Positions 8,005-16,973 of a stretch of DNA of 64,000 nucleotides are shown here, in pieces. Within the stretch, counting starts at the first letter, position 1. Each line of letters opens with the position of its first letter. The stretch is from an uncultured Tropicimonas sp. (GTDB lineage Bacteria; Pseudomonadota; Alphaproteobacteria; Rhodobacterales; Rhodobacteraceae): positions 1 through 64,000 of the forward strand of contig CANMIP010000001.1 in the NCBI GenBank assembly GCA_947497945.1, in the 5' to 3' direction. Below the pieces are notes generated by a model that had not been told where the DNA came from, did not search any database, and was given only the letters and a program-made list of their open reading frames with translations. A program made the translations under genes and the position numbers.

Positions 8005-9186
8005 CTATTTCGCGTCCAGCAGGTGCTCGTATCGGGCGTCGGTCAGCGTTTCTAGAAAGGCGACCAGCGCGTCGATGCGCACATCCTCCAATGCCGGCCC
8101 ATGTTCCAGCTCGTTCATCGAGAGCGTGCCCTCGACCTCGGGCGTGCGCCAGGGCTGGCCGGTCTCGGGGTTGACCTGCCGGGCCTCGGACCGAGAATTG
8201 AACGTGTCGTAGAAGAGCACAACCGTGCGCAGATCCGCGAACACGCCATTGTGCATGTAGGGTCCGGTCACGGCCACGTTGCGCAGCGTCGGCACCTTGA
8301 ACAGGCCCGCCGCGGCAGGATCCTCGACAGCCGGGTTCATCAGCAGCCCGGTATCGACGAAACCCGCGGCCACACCGTTTATCTCGCGCAGCGCCGTGTT
8401 CTCCGGCACGCCGATATTGTGATATTCGTAATTGGAGAATGTCTCGCGCGGATCAATGGCGCTGCGGCGCAGCTGGTGGCAGAGCGCGCAATTGGTGAAC
8501 TGCTCGGAGAAGAACAGAACCCGGCCAAGCTCCTCCTCGTCCGTCAACGTCTCCTCGCCGCGCAGGAAACGGTCATATCTGGAATCGAAAGGCGCGAAGC
8601 CTTCCGTCCGCTCGTATGCGGCGATGCTCTCGGCCATCGCGCCATAGGCCGCCTCGGTATCCTCAAAAAGCCCCGCGCCGAACAGCGCCTGCATCGAGAC
8701 AACGTAATCCTCGTCCTCCTGCAGCCGCGCCACCACGCTGGCCTTGTCCGGCATCCCCATCTCGATCGGGTTGAGCGGCGGTCCGCCCGCCTGCCCCGCG
8801 AGGTCGGTTTCGCGGCCGTCATGGAACTGACCGCCGGTCCAGCGGTTGGTCTTTTCCACGAAACCGAAAGGCGGGGAAAACATCGCATAGGCTGCCGTCG
8901 GCGCGTTCCGGTCTCCGAGCGAGACGCCGTCATCGCCCAGCGAGACCGCCGCCGCGACGCCCTCGCCACGGTGATCGACAAACCCCGCCGAGGGGTCGTG
9001 GCAGGTCGCGCAGGCCTGGGTGCGGTTTGCCGACAGCCCGGTGTCGAAGAAGAGCGCTTCGCCCAGCGCTTCCGGCGTCGGGTAGAGCGGCTCGGCAGTG
9101 ACGCCCCCGGCGAGCAGGAGCAGCGGCACAACGGCACGCGCAGGGGCCGTGAGCGGGCTGGACAGGTTGAGTTTGCCTGAAAGCAT
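8005..9186 (-). CDS. Di-haem cytochrome c peroxidase / MauG-family protein
   Basis: A 393-aa exported protein. I start at the ATG at 9186, which has a GGAGAG site and leads straight into a signal peptide ending near TAE (about 31). Two haem c motifs are visible: CATCH at 59-63 and CALCH at 233-237. The spacing and the phrase FNPIEMGMP-like region fit the bacterial peroxidase/MauG family. It is divergent from the imelysin iron operon across a 170-nt shared promoter region, and a role in periplasmic iron redox chemistry or peroxide removal is likely but inferred. Confidence 0.88.
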   Translation of the reverse strand: MLSGKLNLSSPLTAPARAVVPLLLLAGGVTAEPLYPTPEALGEALFFDTGLSANRTQACATCHDPSAGFVDHRGEGVAAAVSLGDDGVSLGDRNAPTAAYAMFSPPFGFVEKTNRWTGGQFHDGRETDLAGQAGGPPLNPIEMGMPDKASVVARLQEDEDYVVSMQALFGAGLFEDTEAAYGAMAESIAAYERTEGFAPFDSRYDRFLRGEETLTDEEELGRVLFFSEQFTNCALCHQLRRSAIDPRETFSNYEYHNIGVPENTALREINGVAAGFVDTGLLMNPAVEDPAAAGLFKVPTLRNVAVTGPYMHNGVFADLRTVVLFYDTFNSRSEARQVNPETGQPWRTPEVEGTLSMNELEHGPALEDVRIDALVAFLETLTDARYEHLLDAK

Positions 9187-9275
9187 CTGGATCTCTCCGG
9201 GTCTGAACGCGCGATGGTCTCCGGGACCTTCTAGGAGGGGCCGGAAGCGAATTGAACTGGGGCGATGCAATATCA

Positions 9276-9288
9276 GATAAATTTTATC
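9276..9288. promoter_or_regulatory. Dyad GATAAA-T-TTTATC in divergent promoter region
   Basis: A perfect 6-1-6 inverted repeat in the AT-rich spacer between the divergent peroxidase-like gene and the imelysin operon. Its form resembles the GATAAT-type half sites of Fur operators. The regulator is inferred, not shown. Confidence 0.4.
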
Positions 9289-9296
9289 AGAAAAGG

Positions 9297-9321
9297 GTTT
9301 CTTACAAAATTAGTCTGATAT
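9297..9321 (+). promoter_or_regulatory. IscR type-1-like operator upstream of imelysin operon
   Basis: This 25-bp stretch matches the E. coli IscR type-1 consensus at 18 of 25 positions by hand count. The right half (TAGTCTGATAT) is close to YAGTCRRSTAT. It lies 36 bp before the imelysin ATG, where an operator would overlap the promoter. Two better matches lie at the other iron promoters of this window (21429 and 22700). Confidence 0.45.
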
Positions 9322-9356
9322 AGTGAGTGACAAAACAGCACGAACAGGGACACATC

Positions 9357-10610
9357 ATGAACCTTCGCATTTCTGCCCTTGCGACACTGCTCTGCGGCAC
9401 GGCGGCCATGGCCAATGCCGCGGCCCCGGCCGACGTCCTCACCACCTATGCCGATATCGCTCTGGCTGGCTACGAGGACAGCCTGGAGACCGCCACAGCG
9501 CTGAAATCCGCGCTGGAGACGCTGATTGCCGCGCCGACCGATGCCAATCTGGAAGCCGCGAAAACGGCCTGGATCGCCGCCCGCGTGCCCTATCAGCAGA
9601 CCGAAGCCTTCCGTTTTGGCAACCCGGTCGTCGATGACTGGGAGGGCAAGGTCAACGCCTGGCCGCTGGACGAAGGGCTGATCGACTATGTCGCGGGCGA
9701 TGCCGGGCTCAACGAGGAGAACCCCTTCTCCGGCGCCAATCTCATCGCCAACCCGATGCTGGAAATCTCCGGCACGACGCTCGACGCAACCGCGATCACG
9801 CCCGATCTGTTGCAGGAAATGCACGAGATCGACGGCATCGAAGCCAATGTGACCACCGGCTATCACGCCATCGAATTCCTGCTCTGGGGCCAGGACCTGA
9901 ACGGCACCGGGCCCGGCGCGGGCGCCCGCCCTGTCACCGATTTTGACGTCGCCAATTGCATCGGCGGCAATTGCGAGCGCCGCGCCGAGTACCTGCTGGC
10001 CGCCGCCGACCTGCTGATCTCCGATCTCGAGGATGCCGTGGCGCTCTGGTCCGAGGGCGGCAAGGGGCGCGTCGAGATCACCGCCGACGACATGCAGGGC
10101 CTCGTGATGGCCTTCACCGGCATGGGCTCGCTCTCCTATGGCGAACAGGCCGGTGAACGCATGAAGCTCGGGCTGCTGCTGCACGATCCCGAGGAAGAGC
10201 ATGACTGTTTCTCCGACAACACCCATGCCAGCCATTTCCATGACGGCCTGGGCATCCAGAATGTCTATCTCGGCAGCTACACGCGCATCGACGGCAGCAA
10301 GGTCGAAGGCCCGTCGCTCTATGACGTGGTCGCCGCCCGGGACCAGGCCCTCGCCGATGCGCTGAAAGCCGATATCGCGGACACGATGGACAAGCTCGGC
10401 GAGATCGTCAGCCAGGCCGAAGCCGGCACCGCCTATGACCAGCTCATCGGAGCGGGCAATTCCGAGGGCAACGCGATCGTCCAGGCCGCCATCGACGCGC
10501 TGGTCGCCCAGACCCGCAATATCGAGCGCGCCGTGGCCGCGGTCGGGCTCGAAGGCGTGGAAGTCGAAGGCTCCGACAGTCTCGACAGCCCCAACGCCGT
10601 CTTCGAATGA
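9357..10610 (+). CDS. Imelysin-family iron-uptake protein (IrpA/EfeO-like)
   Basis: A 417-aa exported protein with signal peptide (about 1-22, MANAA). The imelysin domain carries the signature GYHAIE (168-173, GxHxxE), which in this family is a metal site and not a working protease centre. I use ATG 9357 (AGGGA upstream), not the in-frame start at 9327, because only this gives a clean signal peptide. It heads a plus-strand operon with bfd, bfr, a DUF1111 protein, a second imelysin and a DUF1513 protein. Periplasmic iron binding for uptake is the accepted family role. Confidence 0.9.
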   Translation: MNLRISALATLLCGTAAMANAAAPADVLTTYADIALAGYEDSLETATALKSALETLIAAPTDANLEAAKTAWIAARVPYQQTEAFRFGNPVVDDWEGKVNAWPLDEGLIDYVAGDAGLNEENPFSGANLIANPMLEISGTTLDATAITPDLLQEMHEIDGIEANVTTGYHAIEFLLWGQDLNGTGPGAGARPVTDFDVANCIGGNCERRAEYLLAAADLLISDLEDAVALWSEGGKGRVEITADDMQGLVMAFTGMGSLSYGEQAGERMKLGLLLHDPEEEHDCFSDNTHASHFHDGLGIQNVYLGSYTRIDGSKVEGPSLYDVVAARDQALADALKADIADTMDKLGEIVSQAEAGTAYDQLIGAGNSEGNAIVQAAIDALVAQTRNIERAVAAVGLEGVEVEGSDSLDSPNAVFE

Positions 10611-10624
10611 GCGTCATGTTCACA

Positions 10625-10644
10625 GGGTAGCCTCCGGGCTGCCC
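10625..10644 (+). terminator. Intercistronic hairpin after first imelysin gene
   Basis: GGGTAGCC (10625-10632) pairs with GGCTGCCC (10637-10644) over a 4-nt loop, eight pairs with one G-T wobble. It sits 15 nt after the imelysin stop and 27 nt before bfd. Without a T run it is more likely an attenuator or mRNA-stability hairpin that raises imelysin over bfd/bfr. Confidence 0.35.
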
Positions 10645-10670
10645 GTTCCCTCGCATTCCGGACTGTCCCG

Positions 10671-10910
10671 ATGATCGTTTGCTCCTGCCAGAACATCTCC
10701 GACCGCGACATCAACGCCGCCATCGACTGGATGCGCTCCGCCGATGCCGCCACGATCATCACCCCGGGCAAGGTCTATCGCGCTCTTGGAAAGCGAGCGG
10801 ATTGCGGCGGATGCATGGCGCTCTTCTTGTCCACGATGCGCGCCAACCCTAGTCTTGAAGTACCCGCCACGCTGCGCAACCTGCGCGGCACAGCAAGAAA
10901 GGAAGCCTGA
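10671..10910 (+). CDS. bfd: Bacterioferritin-associated ferredoxin
   Basis: A 79-aa [2Fe-2S] protein of the Bfd family (Fer2_BFD). The four cluster ligands are visible: C4 and C6 at the N-terminus ([13 protein letters not shown]) and C45 and C48 (ADCGGCM). Bfd docks on bacterioferritin and reduces its haem to release stored iron. The adjacent bfr gene, one nucleotide downstream of the stop, supports this directly. Confidence 0.93.
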   Translation: MIVCSCQNISDRDINAAIDWMRSADAATIITPGKVYRALGKRADCGGCMALFLSTMRANPSLEVPATLRNLRGTARKEA

Positions 10911-10911
10911 C

Positions 10912-11397
10912 ATGAAGGGCGACGAAACGGTCATTGAATATCTGAACAAGGCCCTGCGCAGCGAGCTGACCGCGATCAGCCAGTACTGGCTGCATTACAA
11001 GCTCCAGGAGGACTGGGGACTGGGCAAGATGGCCGCGAAATCCCGCGAGGAGAGCATCGAGGAGATGAACCACGCGGATGAGCTGATCGGCCGGATCCTG
11101 CTGCTCGGCGGCCACCCGAACCTGCAGAAGCTCGACAGCCTGCGCATCGGCGAAAACCCGAAGGAAACGCTTGAAGCCGACCTTGCCGCGGAAGAAGAGG
11201 CGCGCGCGCTCTACAAGGAGGCCCGCGAGTATTGCCAGAAGGCGGGCGACTACATCTCGATGGAGCTTTTCCAGAAGCTGCTTGGCGATGAAGAAGGCCA
11301 TATCGACTTTCTCGAAACCCAGCTCGACCTGCATGACAGGATCGGCGCCGAGCGCTATGCGCTCCTCAACGCATCGACGATGGATGAAGCCGAGTAA
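10912..11397 (+). CDS. bfr: Bacterioferritin
   Basis: A 161-aa haem-containing iron-storage protein forming 24-mers in the cytoplasm. Ferroxidase ligands are in place: E18, E51 and H54, with E94, E127 and H130 expected in the EEEARALY and [10 protein letters not shown] helices. M52, the haem-iron ligand shared between two subunits, is present, so this is a true haem-binding Bfr. The gene follows bfd by one base. Confidence 0.96.
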   Translation: MKGDETVIEYLNKALRSELTAISQYWLHYKLQEDWGLGKMAAKSREESIEEMNHADELIGRILLLGGHPNLQKLDSLRIGENPKETLEADLAAEEEARALYKEAREYCQKAGDYISMELFQKLLGDEEGHIDFLETQLDLHDRIGAERYALLNASTMDEAE

Positions 11398-11398
11398 C

Positions 11399-12937
11399 AT
11401 GACATGCCGAGCCGCGGCGACCTTTGCCGCGACCCTGGCAGCCTCCACGACACTGGCTGCCCCGAACGCCCCGGCCAAAGGCTGGGGCGAACCACATTTG
11501 ACGGTCCTGCCGCGCAGCGCACAGGAGGCCGCGCGCGTCGCGGCCGTGACGGCGCCACCGCAGGACTTCACCACCCCCGAGCCTTTCGAGGCGCGCCCGG
11601 CCGGAGCCGCGACACATGTCGACCACAGGACAGGCACACCCTTCTCGCTGCCATCGGCCAACATGGCGCCGGAACGGGAGATGGATTTCCGCCTGGGCAA
11701 CGCCTTTTTCGAGAAATTCTGGGTCGAAGCGCCGACAGCCACCACCGCAAGCGACGGGCTGGGGCCGCTCTTCAACGGGCGCGGCTGCAAATCCTGCCAT
11801 ATCCGCGACGGGCGCGGCCACCCGCCGGAGAGCACGGAGGATTTCGGCATCTCGATGGTGCTGCGTCTCTCGGTGCCGGACCACGCCTCCGACCTTCCCG
11901 CCGAGACGCTGCAATATCTCGCCAATGCGCCCGAGCCGGTCTACGGCACCCAGCTTCAGGACAAGTCCGCCGCCGGTCTGGCCGCCGAGGGGCGCCTGCG
12001 GATCGACTATGACCCGGCGACCGTTGCCTTTGCCGATGGCACGGAGATCACGCTGCGCCAGCCTGCCTATTCCGTGGCTCGCACCGGCTACGGCCCGCTG
12101 CACGAGGCGGTCGAATTCAGCCCGCGCATCGCGCCACCGATGATCGGGCTCGGCCTGCTGGAGGCGATCCCCGAGGCAGACATCCTCGCCCTGGCCGACC
12201 CGGAAGATCGCGATGGCGACGGGATCTCGGGCCGCCCGAACCGGGTCTGGTCGCAGGAACATGACCAATGGATGCTGGGCCGGTTCGGCTGGAAGGCCGG
12301 CCAGCCGACACTCTCGCAGCAAAGCTCCGACGCGTTTCTCAACGATATCGGCATCTCCACCCCGATCCATCCCGATCCCTGGGGCAATTGCACAGCGGCG
12401 CAAACCGCTTGCCGGCGCGCCCCGCATGGCGAGAGCGGCACGGCCGAGCAGCTGGAGATCCCCTCAGTCGGCATGGATCTTGTCACCTTCTATGCCCGAA
12501 ACCTCGCCGTTCCGGCCCGGCAGGCCGTCGACAGGCCGGAGGTTCTTGCCGGAAAGGCGCTGTTCCACGCCGCTGGCTGCGCTGGCTGTCACCAACCGAA
12601 ATTCGTCACCCACCGGCTCGACGCACAGCCCGAACAGAGCTTCCAGCTCATCTGGCCCTATAGCGACCTGCTGCTCCATGACATGGGCGAGGGGCTCGCC
12701 GACAACCGCCCCGAATTCGCCGCCAACGGGCGCGAATGGCGCACGCCACCGCTCTGGGCGATCGGACGCACCGAAGCCGTTTCGGGCCATACGGTCTTCC
12801 TGCATGACGGCCGCGCCCGTTCGCTCACCGAGGCCATCCTGTGGCACGGGGGTGAAGCGGAGGTGGCCCGCGAAGCCTTCCGCACGATGGGCAAACCGGA
12901 CCGCGACGCCCTGATTACCTTCCTGGAGTCTCTTTAG
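11399..12937 (+). CDS. Di-haem oxidoreductase of the DUF1111 (putative thiol oxidoreductase) family
   Basis: A 512-aa exported protein with signal peptide (about 1-21). Two haem c sites are visible: CKSCH at 130-134, in the family phrase LGPLFNGRGCKSCH, and CAGCH at 394-398. The end LTEAILWHGGEAE...F contains the conserved HGG. DUF1111 proteins regularly sit with imelysins in iron-regulated operons; a periplasmic redox step in iron uptake is the usual inference. An in-frame ATG at 11384, inside bfr, is an alternative start. Confidence 0.9.
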   Translation: MTCRAAATFAATLAASTTLAAPNAPAKGWGEPHLTVLPRSAQEAARVAAVTAPPQDFTTPEPFEARPAGAATHVDHRTGTPFSLPSANMAPEREMDFRLGNAFFEKFWVEAPTATTASDGLGPLFNGRGCKSCHIRDGRGHPPESTEDFGISMVLRLSVPDHASDLPAETLQYLANAPEPVYGTQLQDKSAAGLAAEGRLRIDYDPATVAFADGTEITLRQPAYSVARTGYGPLHEAVEFSPRIAPPMIGLGLLEAIPEADILALADPEDRDGDGISGRPNRVWSQEHDQWMLGRFGWKAGQPTLSQQSSDAFLNDIGISTPIHPDPWGNCTAAQTACRRAPHGESGTAEQLEIPSVGMDLVTFYARNLAVPARQAVDRPEVLAGKALFHAAGCAGCHQPKFVTHRLDAQPEQSFQLIWPYSDLLLHDMGEGLADNRPEFAANGREWRTPPLWAIGRTEAVSGHTVFLHDGRARSLTEAILWHGGEAEVAREAFRTMGKPDRDALITFLESL

Positions 12938-12940
12938 AAC

Positions 12941-13972
12941 ATGTTCCCCAGACTTGCCGCGCCATTGATTGCCGGCCTCCTTCTCGCCCTGCCTGCCTCT
13001 GCCCAGAAGCTTGTCGCGCCCGACCACGCCGCGCTGCGCGAGGATTCCCTCGTCGTTCTCGAAAGCCAGTTCGACGCGTTCCGCGTGGCAGCATCGGAGC
13101 TCGCAGCGGCCTCGCAGGCCTATTGCGACGATGGTCTCGCGCAGGATGCCTACCTGGAGAGCTTCCGCCGGACCTGGCTGGCCTGGGCGCCGCTCGACGC
13201 CTACCAGTTCGGGCCCATCGAACAGCAAGGCGCAGCACTCACGGTCGCGTTCTGGCCCGACAAGAAGGACTTTGTCGGCCGCGGCCTCAAGCTGCTGCTC
13301 CAGCAACCTCCCGAGACCCTGCGCGATGCGGCGGCAATCGCCGAGCATTCCGCCGCCGTCCAGGGACTTCCCGCAATCGAGCGCCTGCTCCTCTCGGATC
13401 TCGAAACCTGCCCGGCGGTGATCGGCATCTCCGCGCATCTCGAGCGGACCGCCAACAGCCTCCATGACGCCTGGTTCCTGCCCGGCGGCTATAGCGATCT
13501 TGTGCGCAGTGCCGGACCGGAGAATCCGGTTTTCCTGTCCGACGCGGAGTTCACCAAGATCCTCTACACGGCGATCGATTTCGAGCTGACGCGGATCTCG
13601 GAAACACGGCTTGGTCGCCCTCTCGGCAGTTTCGACAAGCCCCGCCCCCGGCAGGCCGAGGCCTGGCGCTCGGGGCTGAGCCTCGACATCATCGACGCGC
13701 AACTGGCCGGGATCGACCTGCTGCTCAACGAAGGTTTCGGCAACCACCTGTTCAGCCCGAACAAATCCTGGGTGCGCGGGGTGATCGAAGATACGCGCGA
13801 ACGGGTCGACAGGATGGGGCTGCCGCTGGACGTTGCCGTGTCCGAGCCGGCAACCCGCGTGCGGGCGGAGGCGCTCCAGACCAAGGTCCGCCATCTGCAA
13901 CTGCAATTCGCGCAGGATGTCGGGCCGGAGCTTGGTGTCGAGACCGGTTTCTCCGCCGCGGATGGAGACTGA
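12941..13972 (+). CDS. Second imelysin-family protein
   Basis: A 343-aa exported protein (signal peptide 1-21, ASA/Q) of the imelysin superfamily. It is more divergent than the first copy: the conserved region reads VQGLPAIERLLL, so the GxHxxE histidine is replaced (G-L-P-A-I-E). This is the usual form of the partner imelysin that follows DUF1111. The spacing is 3 nt on both sides, so it is translated with its neighbours. It probably binds iron or a partner protein in the periplasm. Confidence 0.85.
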   Translation: MFPRLAAPLIAGLLLALPASAQKLVAPDHAALREDSLVVLESQFDAFRVAASELAAASQAYCDDGLAQDAYLESFRRTWLAWAPLDAYQFGPIEQQGAALTVAFWPDKKDFVGRGLKLLLQQPPETLRDAAAIAEHSAAVQGLPAIERLLLSDLETCPAVIGISAHLERTANSLHDAWFLPGGYSDLVRSAGPENPVFLSDAEFTKILYTAIDFELTRISETRLGRPLGSFDKPRPRQAEAWRSGLSLDIIDAQLAGIDLLLNEGFGNHLFSPNKSWVRGVIEDTRERVDRMGLPLDVAVSEPATRVRAEALQTKVRHLQLQFAQDVGPELGVETGFSAADGD

Positions 13973-13975
13973 CCC

Positions 13976-15040
13976 ATGCGCAGACGCCATTTTCTCCTGG
14001 GCGCCGGGGCGGGCTTGGCAAGTGCAAGCGTCGCCTGGTCCGATATCGGTCGCGATCTCTACCTGAGCGCGGGAAACCGGCGCGACAATTCCACCTGGCT
14101 GGTCGGCCTGACCGGGCGCGGTGCCCAGTGCTTCGCGCTTGCCCTGCCGAGCCGGGGCCACGCGGCCGCCAGCCATCCGGAACGCGCCGAGGCCGTCGCC
14201 TTTGCCCGCCGGCCGGGCAATTTCGCGCTGGTTCTGGAGTGCGGCAACGGTCGGGAGGTGGCCCGGCTGACCACGCCCGCAGGGTTGCATTTCTACGGCC
14301 ATGGCGCCTTCACGGCGGATGGTCGCTACCTGCTGACGACGGAAAACGCCTTTGACCTGCCCGATGGGCGGATCGGGATCTGGGACGCCGAACACGGCTA
14401 CCGGCGGGTCGGCGATGTCCCCTCGGGCGGGATCGGGCCGCATGAGATCCTGGCGATGGGCGATGGCGGTTTCGCCGTTGCCAATGGCGGCATCCAGACC
14501 CATCCCGATTTCCAGCGCGCGAAGCTGAACATCCCGACCATGCAGACCAACCTCTCCTTTCTCTCGGAGACGGGCAGCCTGCGCGAGACCCAGCCCTTCT
14601 CCGGCGAGATGCGGCAGAACTCGATCCGCCATATCGATCGCGATGCGGCGGGCAATGTCCTTGCTGCGCTGCAATGGCAAGGCGCGCCAACCCGGACCGT
14701 GCCGCTCGTGGCCCGGTTCGCCCCGGGCGCGGCCCCGGTCTTGCTGGACCATCCCGAAACCGCGCGCCTCAAGCATTATGCCGGGTCGATCGCGATCTCC
14801 GGCGACGGTTCGGAGATCGCCGTGACCGGACCGAAGGGCAACCATGTCCTCTTCCTCGGCGCGGACGGATCTCCCCGCCCCGCCAGCCAGCTTTCCGTCG
14901 CCAGCGGGGTGGCGAAGGCCGAGGGCGGGCTGCTCATCACCGTCGCCGGCGGTCTCGCCCTGCGCCGGGACGGACGGGAGGAGACGATCCCGGTCGCCGG
15001 TGACTGGGCCTGGGACAATCACCTTGTCCGGGTTGCCTAG
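13976..15040 (+). CDS. DUF1513-family Tat-exported protein
   Basis: A 354-aa protein with a twin-arginine signal (RRRHFLLGAG) and a body of beta-propeller-like repeats (phrases such as GHGAFTADGRYLLTTEN and GIGPHEI). This is the family annotated DUF1513, whose members close imelysin-DUF1111 operons in many proteobacteria. The Tat signal suggests it is folded or cofactor-loaded before export. The stop overlaps the stop of the convergent DUF4857-like gene by four bases. Confidence 0.88.
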   Translation: MRRRHFLLGAGAGLASASVAWSDIGRDLYLSAGNRRDNSTWLVGLTGRGAQCFALALPSRGHAAASHPERAEAVAFARRPGNFALVLECGNGREVARLTTPAGLHFYGHGAFTADGRYLLTTENAFDLPDGRIGIWDAEHGYRRVGDVPSGGIGPHEILAMGDGGFAVANGGIQTHPDFQRAKLNIPTMQTNLSFLSETGSLRETQPFSGEMRQNSIRHIDRDAAGNVLAALQWQGAPTRTVPLVARFAPGAAPVLLDHPETARLKHYAGSIAISGDGSEIAVTGPKGNHVLFLGADGSPRPASQLSVASGVAKAEGGLLITVAGGLALRRDGREETIPVAGDWAWDNHLVRVA

Positions 15041-16311
15041 CCGCCCGTCGCGCCGGTGGCCGGGCCGGGTCCGGGCAGCAGGGCAATGGCCAGCACACCG
15101 TAGAGCCCGGCGATGGCGGCGAGCGCCAGTTGCGGGATCATCTGCTGCGGCGCGATCCGGCGCCGGCGTCCGAACAGCAGTACCACGCCGACGGCAAGCA
15201 GGTTGCCCAGGAACGCCAACGGCGCCGGCCCGGAAACGGTCCAGCCGAGATACCCGCTGTTCCCGGTCCCAAGCGACAGGGTGACGGGAAAGAGCAGCTT
15301 CGAGATCCGCGCGTGGATCATCCCCGTCGTGCCGGGAACGGCGCGGCTATAGGCGGCGATGGGAAGAAGGTCTTCGTTCAACGCGACAGCGGTTACCGTC
15401 CCGCCATCGCCGAAGACGGCGGTCGGATGGACCGGGTTCAGCAGCAGCTTGTAATCCATCCGGTCAGCATCATAGCCGCTCGAAGGCAGTTCCACGAGCC
15501 CGTAGCCGTCGGATTGCAGCAGGAAGAGCCGGTTGTCCACGGTCAGAACGAGGCCGAGATAGATCCGCTGCCTGTTCTCCTGCACCTTGATCGACCGGAT
15601 GCCGAGATCTGTCGGGATCGGCGTCCGGACAATAACCGGGTCGTCGCCCACGCGCTTGACGTGGAACACCGCCCCCTCCGCATCGACAAGGAACACCCCC
15701 TCGTCAAAGGGCTTCAGGATGGTCTGCTTGCCCGCGACGAGCCGAGCCGGGAAGGCGAAGCGCTCGGCCGCGAGCGCCTCGGTGAAGCGGTCGGTCAGCG
15801 CCGGATCGACCCGGTTCTCATCCACGTCGAGAAACTCCATCCGGTCGGGCTTCATCCGGAAGACGTCTTCCGGGAAGCTCAGCCCCGCCTTGCCAGGATC
15901 GGAATCGAGCAACGCATGGACGGGCACGGACGGGTGCCTGTCCGCCACTTCCCGCGCTTTCAGCTCGAAGACCTGCCGGGCATCCCGGATCGCCTGCATG
16001 TCGAAGCTCTGCCCGTCGATCTCGATCGGCAGCAGGCCCCAGAGCTCCATGTTCTTGTAGTAGATGAAAGGCAGGGACATCTCGAAAGCCTTGCGGTCGA
16101 AATGTTCGCCGGAGGCCGTGGCATAGGTGAAATCATGGTTCCCGCGATGCTCGCGATAGACAAAATCCTGTTTCACCGCGGAGTAGAACAGATGCGTTGG
16201 CGCCACCCGCGGGGCAAACGCCATCGCATAGATCGCCGGCAGCAGGATGGCGGCCAGCACCACCGTCAGAAAGGCCAGACAGAGCCAGGAGAGGAGGCGG
16301 GAGGTCATCAA
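15037..16311 (-). CDS. DUF4857-like membrane-anchored protein of the Feo operon
   Basis: A 424-aa protein with an N-terminal membrane segment (about 8-30), a large extracytoplasmic domain (about 35-345) and two C-terminal membrane helices (about 355-415) separated by a basic GRRRR patch. I recognise it tentatively as the DUF4857 type found next to ABC ATPase and permease genes. Its start overlaps the permease stop by four bases, so it is the last gene of the feo operon. Function unknown; the topology suits an accessory subunit of the ABC transporter that carries a periplasmic domain. Confidence 0.65.
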   Translation of the reverse strand: MMTSRLLSWLCLAFLTVVLAAILLPAIYAMAFAPRVAPTHLFYSAVKQDFVYREHRGNHDFTYATASGEHFDRKAFEMSLPFIYYKNMELWGLLPIEIDGQSFDMQAIRDARQVFELKAREVADRHPSVPVHALLDSDPGKAGLSFPEDVFRMKPDRMEFLDVDENRVDPALTDRFTEALAAERFAFPARLVAGKQTILKPFDEGVFLVDAEGAVFHVKRVGDDPVIVRTPIPTDLGIRSIKVQENRQRIYLGLVLTVDNRLFLLQSDGYGLVELPSSGYDADRMDYKLLLNPVHPTAVFGDGGTVTAVALNEDLLPIAAYSRAVPGTTGMIHARISKLLFPVTLSLGTGNSGYLGWTVSGPAPLAFLGNLLAVGVVLLFGRRRRIAPQQMIPQLALAAIAGLYGVLAIALLPGPGPATGATGG

Positions 16312-16973
16312 GGCTCTCCGTTTCGAAAGCGATGCGCGGCTTGCAGGCTTGCCGGCGCCAACAGCAGGACCAACCCGGCCACCCCGCCGAGGACGAGATC
16401 ATAGGCCTGGTATTGGCCGGAGCGATGGCACAGCCAGACGACGCCCGCCGAGAGCGCGAGATTGGCCGCCTGGTAGCGGCGGCGGGGTTCCAGCAATGTC
16501 AGCGCCACGCCGAAATAGGCGGCGATCCCGGCCAGGATCCACGGCGCGGCGGTCAGCAGGGCCGAGCCGATGAAGGCGGCGGGGAAGAAGCTGCCGATGG
16601 TGATCGCCAGCGCCGCGAGATCGAGCGCAAGAAAGACCAGGAGCGCTTCCAGCCCGATGCCGAGATGGGCGAGGACCAGCGGCGCGAGCCCCATCGGCAG
16701 GTGCAGCGACAGGCGCAGCCGGCCGCGCAGCAGCTCGGGCAGGAACTGCGCCGCGCCGATCAGCGCGCCGGTCAGCAGCGGGATGTAGCGCAGGTCATCG
16801 TAGAAGATCCGTCCGATATGGTTGGCCTGGTAGTAGATCATCTCGGCATGTTCGAAGCGGAACTGGTGCCGGATCGAGAGGTAGAGCCAGGCGGCGAAGA
16901 CCAGGTGCGCGGCGAGCATGAATCCCAGCCAGGAGCGCAGCTTGAGCCATTCCTTGAAGGCGATCGCACGCAT
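16308..16973 (-). CDS. ABC transporter permease of the Feo operon
   Basis: A 221-aa integral membrane protein with about six hydrophobic helices. The first follows MRAIAFKEWLKLRSW, the basic N-terminal pattern of ABC-2-like permeases. I start at the ATG whose first base is the last base of the ATPase stop. The long in-frame extension upstream overlaps the ATPase gene and is rejected. With the ATPase and the DUF4857-like protein it forms a compact transporter whose substrate is not known. Confidence 0.75.
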   Translation of the reverse strand: MRAIAFKEWLKLRSWLGFMLAAHLVFAAWLYLSIRHQFRFEHAEMIYYQANHIGRIFYDDLRYIPLLTGALIGAAQFLPELLRGRLRLSLHLPMGLAPLVLAHLGIGLEALLVFLALDLAALAITIGSFFPAAFIGSALLTAAPWILAGIAAYFGVALTLLEPRRRYQAANLALSAGVVWLCHRSGQYQAYDLVLGGVAGLVLLLAPASLQAAHRFRNGEP

